Positions 57,001 through 64,000 of a stretch of DNA of 64,000 nucleotides are shown here, piece by piece; the stretch's first letter is position 1; each line of letters opens with the position of its first letter. Origin of the DNA: Chondrosia reniformis (taxonomy: Eukaryota > Porifera > Demospongiae > Chondrillida > Chondrillidae); contig OX359190.1 of assembly GCA_947172415.1 (NCBI GenBank), positions 2,976,001-3,040,000 of the forward strand. Direction: 5' to 3'. The translations under genes were made by a program, and so were the position numbers. Under the pieces are notes generated by a model. It ran no database searches. It was given only the letters and a program-made list of their open reading frames with translations, and was not told the origin of the DNA.

Positions 57001-58794
57001 TCTTCACCTCAGGGCTATAACCACTTGCAATTTCATACAAAATCGAACATTTTGCGGTTTTAATTTCACGATTCCTCATTCTCAAACATCATGAAGAGGG
57101 AGAAACACGAAAGAAGTAATTGCTGGGAATTGAACCCAGGACAGCTGGTTCTGGCCACCAGTGCTCTGCCACCGAGCTACAGTTGCCATGGCAATGGTCC
57201 AGTACAACTGGCATTACCTCTTGAAGACGGAGCAGCAGAGGGATACACTATGTGGGTAGCTTGACTCTTCTCTGCTATAGTTCCCTATCAAATAAATAAC
57301 AAAAATGGAACATTAAATAATTCAATAATACGTACCTCAATAACAATACATATAATCAACACTGCTACTTAAATACTGTATATCGGGAATTGAATGCGAG
57401 AGTAAAAGATTGTGAATTACGGGTATAAGTAAATATTAAAAGAATGTGAGATAAAGCTTAGGTGTACAGGATGTGTATACGAAATTACTGAGGTGTCAAA
57501 TCAATACTATTGCGCATATAGTCAAAACTTGCAATTCGCATTCTTTTGACACACGCATTCAATTCCCGATATACAGTATGTACTTCTGTACGCATATCCA
57601 CTTGTACATATTACCATATTAGTCTTTAATAATCTTTGTCATACAAGTAAGGACAACAAGTAGACTTTACTCACCATATGTCTCTTGACAATCTCTGCCA
57701 AGTGTTCAGCTTCCTGTTTCGGTATCCCAAGATCCAGAAACACTGCTGGCGGATCCCAGAGCTTCTGCACTTGTAGTTCCTTCAATATGGCCATAAACAT
57801 TTCCACATTGCTGTCCATCCTAGCTGAGGTTGAAAAGTCAAATCTTCTCAATGCCTGTTCAGATTTCAGTCGATGTGCTGTTGCTAGGATATGACATAGC
57901 GGACCATCCGGTTCGTAAGAGGTAAATAGTTTGACTGGTAATTTGGTCATCAGTCGGTTGGAACCACTCCTCCCAAAAGCGTCCTAAACAAGGAATCACA
58001 CCAGAGGTGAGTGTGCACTGCGGAACAACTGGCTACTGGTGCATAAACAAACTTGCTACTTATATATACGTATAGATGGTTGTCATGGAAACATTGGTAT
58101 AAAGGCTTTTATAAATATACTATACTTATATAAGGTTGTACGCACATCAGATCAGTGGATTTTATATGAGCATCAGCAACATAATTTTATACGTACGTAC
58201 AAGTTATTGAACGTTTCAACCACAAGGTCTTCATCAGCAAAGTGTTGGAAAATACTGTTGCTGATGCTTATATGGAATCCACTGATCTTACAATGAAAGC
58301 AACAAGTAGGCCATTTCATTTCATTTGTATGGAAATGCTATATACATACGAAATAATCAGATGTCATTATGACACACACTAGATATTTAATCTAAATCTT
58401 AGTTTTACAGAAAAAATACACCAAAAAGACATTTCTTACGAGACATCGGGTCTTGAGGACACGTGTATGCATTTCTAGTGGGAGATCTTACCTCTTGAAA
58501 ATTCAACATGGCATATGTCAGCTGTGCCAGTCCTTTGGTTGACAAAGGATCTGATTGTACATACTAGAAAATAAAATAAATAGCAATAATTACCCTGCCC
58601 AAAGAATAGCTCCTTTTTGAACTGAGTCTGATAGACTGATCTTGAAAAGTATTTAGTAAACCAATAAATTAACTAACCTTTTTACAGTGCTTATTCAACC
58701 ATAAGCGCACAGGCTCAAAACGCGACACAAGATCAGGAGATTCGTATAACTTTTGGTCCGCATTTCCACTTGCCTTCTTCCTAAAAATCGCCAT
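42073..58794 (-). CDS. SMARCC: SMARCC (BAF155/BAF170, Moira/SWI3-type) core subunit of SWI/SNF
   Basis: SMARCC dimers scaffold the SWI/SNF chromatin remodeller in the nucleus. Exons: 58794-58678, 58563-58492, 57983-57675, 57284-57218, 56591-56334, 55882-55800 (tentative), 53345-53200, 52704-52509, 51858-51569, 50959-50846, 50493-50372, 49606-49471, 48798-48720, 47940-47688, 46802-46657, 46147-46013, 45148-44687, 44222-44150, 43679-43548 and 42197-42073 (TAG). They join in frame to 1104 residues, close to human SMARCC1. Order: N-terminal chromo/BRCT-like module ([11 protein letters not shown], about 1-274), basic linker, SWIRM ([12 protein letters not shown] to [10 protein letters not shown], about 478-575), SANT ([27 protein letters not shown]), [30 protein letters not shown], coiled coil ([20 protein letters not shown]), then a Pro/Gln-rich tail. 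The tentative exon is the only one lacking visible homology; it is needed for phase. Introns are rich in MITEs and minisatellites. Confidence 0.95.
42336..42570. mobile_element. MITE, 'TACTGTAAATCCCTTTATT' family, empty copy
   Basis: TACTGTAAATCCCTTTATTT at the left mirrors AATAAGGGACTTACAGTA at the right. About 235 bp, non-coding. A sibling at 42980-43373 shares the ends but carries an open frame. Confidence 0.75.
42980..43373 (+). mobile_element. MITE of the same family carrying a 67-codon open frame
   Basis: The ends TACTGTAAATCCCTATATTT and AAATAAAGGGATTTACAGTA are inverted copies. Inside, two CACGTG sites (43074-43092) precede ATGATGTCCC at 43113, which opens 67 codons ([18 protein letters not shown], then KAANIK-like helical, then a hydrophobic [15 protein letters not shown] stretch). 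It looks like a captured leader and first exon of another gene. The sibling at 42336-42570 lacks this cargo. In the intron before the last SMARCC exon, opposite strand. Confidence 0.6.
43416..43452. repeat. GAT trinucleotide microsatellite
   Basis: About twelve GAT units with one interruption, in a SMARCC intron. Confidence 0.9.
44440..44658. mobile_element. MITE with ACTGTAAAACTTGCTTAATATT-type ends
   Basis: ACTGTAAAACTTGCTTAATA on the left roughly mirrors CAATATTAAGGGTTTTATAG on the right. Internal TTAGCG words resemble the TACTGTAAATCCC family. Non-coding; in a SMARCC intron 29 bp from an exon. Confidence 0.55.
45410..45640 (+). repeat. Dispersed repeat family A (copy 5)
   Basis: Reads GCCAAGGATTCACAAAAGAT, TCAATGATGAAGGGTGAAAT, a purine tract and TTTAGTTCCCTATAGGCTTT. 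It lies in a SMARCC intron, opposite to the gene's strand. The 94-codon minus-strand frame is fortuitous. Confidence 0.8.
46381..46526. mobile_element. Short MITE with CTCTTGGATGGTTC ends
   Basis: CTCTTGGATGGTTCAG and GAACCATCCAAGAG are inverted, bounding about 145 bp of non-coding DNA in a SMARCC intron. Confidence 0.65.
47192..47548. mobile_element. MITE with about 60-bp inverted ends
   Basis: Left CAGCCCACCACAAGCGTTTT mirrors right AAAACACTTGTGGTGGGCTG within arms of about 60 bp. The body is about 230 bp, non-coding. In a SMARCC intron. Confidence 0.8.
48086..48458. repeat. 16-bp minisatellite (CACCACACCTCTTTAG)
   Basis: About 23 copies alternating between CTTCAGTA and CTTTAGCA variants, in the intron between the SANT-encoding exons of SMARCC. 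Confidence 0.97.
49070..49385. other. Intronic stretch with degraded G/C-run repeats
   Basis: Contains runs such as AGAGGGGGGCGC and TACCCCCCAGCC and the word AATGAGACACTGATT. A similar stretch (AGGGGGGCAAAAATT, TGAATGAAACCCTGATT) is at 55610-55775, suggesting an old shared repeat. Confidence 0.4.
49663..50088. mobile_element. MITE with CAGTAGGATGTAAAAAAGTT ends
   Basis: Left CAGTAGGATGTAAAAAAGTT and right AATGTTCCCGTTTT-type sequence (reverse: CAGTAAGATGCAAAAATGTT) are inverted copies. A second inner pair (CAACTGCCGTTCAATGAACG and its rough mirror) is visible. 426 bp, non-coding; in a SMARCC intron. Confidence 0.7.
50966..51058. repeat. Two-copy tandem repeat of about 50 bp
   Basis: AGGAGAAGATAGAGTGCTTA...CCTGCCATCTA is followed by a second, nearly identical copy; in a SMARCC intron. 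Confidence 0.8.
51143..51182. repeat. TTA-rich trinucleotide tract
   Basis: Imperfect ATT/TTA units in the SMARCC intron. Confidence 0.8.
52312..52466. repeat. 30-bp tandem repeat
   Basis: Five copies of a 30-31 bp unit, CAGCTGACTTGCAGCAAGGG plus AGAATCCC, end 43 bp from the SMARCC exon at 52509. The unit reads open in several frames. Confidence 0.95.
53588..53918. repeat. 35-bp minisatellite
   Basis: About nine copies of GAGAAACTGAGTTACTCAAA followed by AGCATCGGGGAGAGG, in a SMARCC intron. Confidence 0.95.
54690..54915 (+). repeat. Dispersed repeat family A (copy 6)
   Basis: Reads GCCAAGGATTCACAGAAGAT, GGATCACTGATGAAGGGTAG, a purine tract, CATCCAAAGCTCTCTTCAGC and TTTAGTTCCCTATAGGC. Intronic in SMARCC. 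Confidence 0.8.
57080..57190 (-). repeat. tRNA-derived SINE with good polymerase III boxes
   Basis: On the minus strand TAGCTCGGTGG (A box) and GGTTCAATTCC (B box) are both near consensus, about 35 bp apart, followed by CTTCATGATGTTTGAGAATG. It begins about 28 bp beyond the donor of the SMARCC exon 57284-57218, in the same direction as the gene. No anticodon arm matches a real tRNA gene. Confidence 0.75.
57374..57579. mobile_element. MITE with TACTGTATATCGGGAATTGA ends
   Basis: Left TACTGTATATCGGGAATTGA and right TCAATTCCCGATATACAGTA are perfect inverted copies of at least 24 bp including ATGCG/CGCAT. About 206 bp, non-coding. A diverged relative is at 1825-2036. Confidence 0.85.
58140..58292. 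mobile_element. Foldback element, 'GCTGATGAAGACC' family
   Basis: ATCAGTGGATTTTATATGAG at the left mirrors TATATGGAATCCACTGAT at the right, and the core holds ACGTTTCAACCACAAGGTCT and TTCATCAGCA, the words of the 5137-5302 element. In a SMARCC intron. Confidence 0.7.
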
Positions 58795-59009
58795 TTTTAA
58801 GCGGTTAACCAACTTGAACGTTTAATTGGTGACGTCACAAATGCGGAAGACGAAGACAGAAAAACGAATACACATAAGCTACTAATTAGCAAATAAAATT
58901 TTACTTTAAATATCATAAAAAGAAATTCTGTGTATCTCTTGAATTTTGAGTAATAAGACAGGAATCAATTAACATGGAAATATGTAATAAATTGAATTAT
59001 TTTTAAAAT
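58795..59009. promoter_or_regulatory. Candidate bidirectional promoter
   Basis: The 215 bp between the SMARCC start codon and the divergent ATG at 59010 must hold the SMARCC promoter and, if real, that of the small gene. GTGACGTCAC at about 58830 is a perfect CRE-type palindrome. Confidence 0.4.
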
Positions 59010-60387
59010 ATGATTAAAAGTTATGTTGATCGCTACTTTACAAATGCAGAAAGCTCTTTTCCAGCAGCTATGAGTCCTCTAGATATACTTTCCAAGGTAA
59101 TGATATATATATACACTCAAAATGACAGATAGGTGGTTATAGACTCAGTACCAAGACTTGGAAAGGTGACCTAATCTGGAGATGTCTTATCTGTTCAGGT
59201 GATCACTTACACAGGTTCACTGTATGTACAATTCTGCTCTCTTTTTTTACTAGCAAACTGCTATTAATATATAATATAATGTAATAACAGCAAACATTCA
59301 TACTATAACAATGGTATGCGATTAAGTTATGATGCTGCTCTCACTCTATAAGCTAAAGTGATATATTTTAGTCTTATATAATTTTTAGTACTGATGATTC
59401 TTCCTCTCTAAAGAATATTAAACCTATTTACAAAAGAAGAGCTATGAACACAATTTATATGCAAACCAGTGAAATATCCAATTTGATCACACATGTACAG
59501 CTCAAAAACAAATTTCATAGTACAAGTTTGTTGCCTACACCAGAAGCATACACAATAATTATACTGTATTTGTATCTGGGTCCTTAGCTAAACATATTAT
59601 GTATTATAGAAGCACTTCAGCTTTTCCAATGAATGACCAATGGAGTTGGGTCGTAGCGGCGTCGGGCGACCATCCACTCATTGCAGCTAATGAATTGGGG
59701 GAGGAATGTCATTTAGCTTGAGATGCAGTGACACAATGCAGTATACAATGTATACTATTTGGCAAATTTAAAGAGTTGAATGCAAATCAAATATACATGT
59801 TTAATATTAAGAAACAGATAAAGAGCAATTTCTAATTATTTAGTTTATTACTTCCTATAATCCTCTTCATATTGTTTGAAATGCAATGATACAAATAATA
59901 CATGTTATGTATATATAAGAGATTGTCAGGACTACTTCTAAATATTTTTCTATAGCACTAGTTTCATTTCTTTTTGTAATCCAATAGTCTGTTAAAGCTG
60001 CTCTCCTTTGTAACACTGTACGTAATAGGATGAGAAATATATATTCTTAAATTTAAAAACATTATATGTAAAATAACCTATGAACAATACCACACTTCAT
60101 ATTTATCAACAGCAGCAATTATTTAAGTGCAAGTTTAAATTAATTGTTTTTGACTATTTGACTGTCTATTAAGACAACGTTCACTTTAAACTGAACAATA
60201 TAGTTTCATTTTTATATGTTGTTATTACATATTTAATGGACCTTAAACGTACTATTAAGTCTTACTTTTTATGTGCTATTATATTTTTCAGAGGACTACC
60301 CGATTACCAAGAGGAGGCACTGCCCCTTTGCCCCTCCCCCTAAGGATCAACCTCTCACTATATGAACACCAACACATGCACTTATAA
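59010..60387 (+). CDS. Possible two-exon microprotein gene, divergent from SMARCC
   Basis: Exon 59010-59096 opens with ATG (MIKSYVDRYFTNAESSF...) and ends at an AAG/GTAATG donor. Exon 60292-60387 follows a good polypyrimidine tract and TTTTTCAG acceptor, keeps frame (RTTRLPRGGTAPLPLPLRI) and ends in TAA. The product would be 60 residues with no domain or membrane segment that I recognise. The 1.2-kb intron holds no other feature. It ends 14 bp from the convergent stop of the death-domain gene. The clean splice pair and frame are suggestive, but short frames of this size arise by chance, and exon 1 may instead be the first exon of a longer transcript. Confidence 0.3.
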
Positions 60388-60400
60388 CATCAGCTAACCC

Positions 60401-63400
60401 TCATTCCTTCTCCACATGTCCCTTCACAGCCTCCACCAGCTCCTTTGCCTCAAGTTTACAGTTTCGATCCACCAGGACTTTATACAATGTGTTCAAGGTC
60501 CTTGGCCGATTACCAGACTCTTTTTCTAGTCTCAGCCAAGATCTCAGCATGGCTTTACATAGTCCCTCATTGTTTAACTTTGTGTCCTTAAGTGAGGCTA
60601 TCTTATTGTCCTCAAACTGAAGGCATATTGCAATTCCCTCCCATTTCTGAGGAACTTTATCAATGACCTTCCTTAGCAACACATCCATGTGTTTGGTTGT
60701 GAGTTCAGTACTGTATATACGAGGAAAGTGTATACTTAATTCTTAGATATGTACATCATGCATCATCTTATGAGTATCTACGGACACATGTAATTTAATC
60801 TAATGTACGGCACGAGGTGATTGATGCATGGTTAAAATGTATCCTCGTAGATGTATTATATCTTTTTTAATATTTTTGTAATAGACTAGACTAAGTGTAC
60901 GTATATACACATTTCGTATTATCTGTTGCCAAATGCATCTAAAGAGTAATAGAGACAAAATGATACTAAATTCTTGCTAGAGAATTACATCTTACGTACG
61001 TGTGCACTATAGTATCAGAATTATGCATCCATATTTGGATCAGACTGAATTGCTTATGCATATATACTCACCTCATTAGTTCTTCTTTGCTTTGCCTTTC
61101 TAAATATAAGAAATGAATCAAACAGTTAATTTTGCAAAACTTAGTTCAATTGCAAATTTCTTTACATATATACAAAAGCTAACCTTCCAACACATCTAAT
61201 GATTTCTTCATGTCTTCTAGAACAGAGCCAAATCCTTCAACCTTTCCCAACATATTACTCCTCAACTCTTTAGCTTGCTCTTCAGTTTTAGCCTTCTCTT
61301 CTTTCAAAGCATTTAAGGAAGCTTTAAGAGAGCTCTACACAAGTAGGGATGAAAAAGGGATAAGCAGTTTCTAAATATTGAAATTGTTTAAAATGAATGA
61401 ATCAAATACAATAACAGCCAATACGTGTGAAATTACATGAGATTTGAAAGACTCAGGGATGTGTTGCGACATCCTGTGCGGTAACTTCTGACATTATAAT
61501 ACATTCCTTTGTGCTTAACCATGCACAACTTACAGTCAGTAGGACATACGTAAGAGGGCCTTTTTACCTTAACTCATGCTAATTTACACATTACACACTC
61601 TTAGACATACGTAGGTTGACACCTCATTATCAAACCATAAAAATAGTGAAAAATGTTTTCCTTAATAATGACAAAAGTTGTCCCAAATTACCCTGCTCTA
61701 TCCTATGTGACAGTGTACATTACCTTATCTTCTCTGAGTTTGGTGTTCTCCTCTTGTAACTCTTTAGTTTTGTCTATAACCTGTTGTTGTAACTCTGCAA
61801 CTCTTTCTGTGTTTTGTTGTTTGAGCTTGATGTTCTCTTCTTGTAACTTTGAAACGCTTTCTGTATTTTCTTTTTGGAGCTTGATGTTCTCCTCTTGTAA
61901 CTTTGAAACGCTTTCTGTATTTTCTTTTTGGAGCTTGATGTTCTCCTCTTGTAACTTTGAAACGCTTTCTGTATTTTCTTTTTGGAGCTTGATGTTCTCC
62001 TCTTGTAACTTTGAAACGCTTTCTGAATTTTGTTGTTTGAGCTTGATGCTCTCTTCTTGTAACTTTGAAATGCTTTCTGAACTTTGTTGTTTGAGTTTGA
62101 CGTTCTCCTCTTGTAACTTTGAAATGCTTTCTGTACTTTGTTGTTTGAGCTTGATGTTCTCCTCTTGTAACTTTGTAACACTTTCAGAACTTTGCTGTTT
62201 GAGCTTGATGTTCTCCTCTTGTAAATCTGCAACTCTTTCTGAGCTTTGTTGTTTGAGCTTGATGTTCTCCTCTTGTAACTTTGAAACGCTTTCAGAATTT
62301 TGCTGTTTGAGCTTGATGTTCTCTTCTTGTAGCTTTGAAATGCTTTCTGAACTTTTTTGTTTGAGCTTGATGTTCTTCTCTTGTAACTCTGCAACTCTTT
62401 CGGAACTCTGCTCTTGGTGTTCAAGTGTACTCTACATTACATTACATGAATGTAGATGTATATATTGTCAATCAGTTACTCTGTCAGTACAGTGGAATCT
62501 CGCTTAACAATCACACAACCTCAACACATTTTTTTGGTCCCGAGTAATTCTTGTATCTCGTGCTGTACTTTAGGTGTTCAGAAAAGCGACCACCTCGTAA
62601 TTCACTTTTACGACCGATATTATTAAAATAACCGGCAAATAACCTCGGTATAATGACCAGGCACTGAATTCAATATGCTTCACACATATGCTTTACAACA
62701 TTAAAAGGTCAACTTCGGGTGTATGCACCAGATCATAAGGTGTTCAATACATGTGTAACAGGTGTATATACATGAATATGAAAAGAAATATTCACTGGAA
62801 GATATTACGCCAAACCAGCCAAGTGATCGAAGTCTGATCTTGGCTGGGGGACCGAAGTCCTATTAAAATGGCAGCCAGTGGTCGCCTCCCAGTCATCCAA
62901 GATGAAAAAAATCATCAAAGAACCACAGACAGCTGTTTCTCCCTCATTTGGGCTCATCAGTGTAGTACACTTCAATGATGGTGACTGTCTTCACTTATTA
63001 ATCAACCACAAGTGAAACACTTGTGGTTGATTAATAAGCGAAGATGGAGACTGCAGTCTAAGTGAGACTGAGCGCGCACAATGAAAAAAGGGGAGTTAAT
63101 TGCACTGAGCTGTGCAAAGGCTATGATGATAAGAAAGAATATTATATTTACTGCATATGTACCTATTTAGTGTATATATATATAATCCAACAGTATATAT
63201 AGCAGAGGAATTTAAACATATACGTATGTATATGAGATGTTTTATATATTCATAACTTGCAGAGTATGCATTCTATTTTCCTAAGTTGAGAGGTTGAACT
63301 CGTTAAACTTAATAATATACTGTAAACTGCATCTTTTACAAGGTTCCATAGATATCCAGATATGGCTAAATAATGTGAAATGTCAGTGCACTATCGGTTC

Positions 63401-64000
63401 TCTAATCCAAAGATGGTTCAACACTACAGACATCCAAATATGGATATAACTAGCTACTGATGTTGTGTGCAGGCAGTATTAGTGTTAATATATCCAGCCA
63501 GCAGAGGTGTGGGAGGTGCTACAGTATAGGATACCGTACCTTCAACTGAGTGTTTCTCTCCATCAGTTCTTGGATCTTTAGTTCGTACTCTCTTTCGGAT
63601 CGCTTCAATCTCTCTAATTGATCAATCAATGTCTGTTTCTCCTTCAATTCCTTCTCCTGCCAACAAGACAAAGAAAAAAACTATTAACTGAAACAATTAT
63701 AATTCTATAATTTCATTCAAAACCTACCTTGAAACTGCTATATTCATCCTTTAAGTTAGTGAGTTCATCCTTCAAGCCAGCGTCTTTCTTGTCTTGCTCC
63801 TTCAAGCTAGTGTCTTTCTTGTCTTGCTCCTTTAAGCTAGTGTCTTTCTTGTCTTGGTCCTTCAAGCTAGTGTCTTTCTTGTCTTGCTCCTTTAAGCTAG
63901 TGTCTTTCTTGTCTTGCTCCTTCAAGCTAGTGTCTTTCTTGTCTTGGTCCTTCAAGTTAGTGTCTTTCTTGTCTTGCTCCTTTAAACTAGTGCCTTCCCC
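60401..64000 (-). CDS. Repeat-built coiled-coil protein with C-terminal death domain (5' end beyond the window)
   Basis: Exons 64000-63728 (cut by the window edge), 63656-63540, 62431-61724, 61334-61184, 61099-61072 and 60710-60401 (TGA) join in frame to about 529 residues. The first visible part is a 10-residue repeat (DKKDTSLKEQ), then a helix (LIDQLERLKRSEREYELKIQ), then about twelve copies of an 18-residue coil repeat (SESVSKLQEENIKLKQQN), another helix, and a death domain: VIDKVPQKWEGIAICLQF, LCKAMLRSWLRLE, and a final helix ending near GHVEKE. Death domains recruit partners in apoptosis and NF-kB-type signalling; the long coil would give parallel multimers. N-terminal domains are unknown. 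Open frames on the opposite strand over the repeats are shadows. Confidence 0.75.
61750..62400 (-). repeat. 54-bp coding repeat (18-residue coiled-coil unit)
   Basis: About twelve copies of a 54-bp unit. Three neighbouring copies (61849-62010) are identical, so amplification is recent. It encodes KLQEENIKLKQQNSESVS-type units. Confidence 0.95.
62480..62680. mobile_element. Possible Tigger-type terminal fragment
   Basis: TACAGTGGAATCTCGCTTAA followed by TCCCGAGTAATTCTTGTATC and ACTTTTACGACCGATATT resembles one end of a Tigger-like element; no matching second end was found. Confidence 0.35.
62810..63060. repeat. Repeat family B copy 2 plus a palindromic hairpin
   Basis: CCAAGTGATCGAAGTCTGAT then CTTGGCTGGGGGACCGAAGT matches 5860-5960. 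It is followed by a 55-bp hairpin (62992-63046) with arms CTTATTAATCAACCACAAGT and its mirror, then GAGCGCGCAC. Confidence 0.55.
63770..64000 (-). repeat. 30-bp coding repeat (10-residue unit)
   Basis: At least seven copies of a 30-bp unit encoding DKKDTSLKEQ or DKKDTSLKDQ, running off the window end. Confidence 0.95.

Noticed and set aside
61653-62507. 284-codon plus-strand frame rich in LMFSSCNFETLS and a second minus-strand frame
   Set aside because: Shadows of the 54-bp coiled-coil repeat; only the SKLQEENIKLKQ frame joins neighbouring exons in phase.
1-64000. CRISPR array, bacterial operon or endogenous LTR element
   Set aside because: The tandem repeats lack unique spacers, genes are spliced metazoan genes, and no capsid, protease, envelope or LTR pair was recognised.

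Overview
The window is animal nuclear DNA and most likely comes from a demosponge. Genes have many short exons with ordinary GT/AG introns. The encoded set is metazoan: IFT54/TRAF3IP1, an UNC93-like carrier, a STAT, a SWI/SNF SMARCC subunit, collagen, and Kelch/Roco/CARD and death-domain proteins. Non-coding DNA is AT-rich, saturated with TACGTACG/GTAC tracts, and packed with short inverted-repeat elements. The species cannot be fixed from this sequence alone.

Layout. 678-6622 (+): 3' two thirds of TRAF3IP1. 6911-8682 (-): a complete three-exon UNC93-like membrane protein, tail to tail with TRAF3IP1. 8968-12424 (-): a coiled-coil open frame, an intact pogo/Tigger transposase with a C-terminal PHD-like finger, and a PHD-like open frame. 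12872-13425 (-): a decayed duplicate of the last two exons of the next gene. 13605-14767: a large foldback element. 15913-24141 (-): a predicted Kelch-Roco GTPase-CARD gene with a 30-bp minisatellite coded inside its GTPase domain and a 3.2-kb intron full of duplications. 24440-29185 (+): a frame-damaged collagen gene, interrupted by a LINE tail and a tandem-repeat foldback. 30214-40602 (+): fifteen well-formed exons of a STAT5-like factor, without its N-terminal third and with one in-frame TAA exactly where STAT5 has Gln. 42073-58794 (-): a SMARCC/BAF155-170 gene, 20 exons, about 1104 residues. 59010-60387 (+): a possible two-exon microprotein gene sharing the SMARCC promoter. 60401-64000 (-): 3' part of a repeat-built coiled-coil/death-domain gene.

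How they work together. There is no operon logic. TRAF3IP1 serves cilia and SMARCC serves chromatin. The Kelch-Roco-CARD gene, its CARD duplicate, the STAT, the death-domain protein and the UNC93-like protein are all of types used in innate signalling, but shared function is inference only.

The most unusual content is: the composite foldback family (13605-14767, 35448-36202, fragment 41040-41092); the STAT nonsense codon; the minisatellite between the G1 and G3 motifs of the Roco GTPase; a small transposon carrying an E-box-rich leader and a 67-codon open frame (42980-43373); and the decayed CARD duplicate. Coordinates of splice sites are by eye and may be off by one or two bases in a few places.
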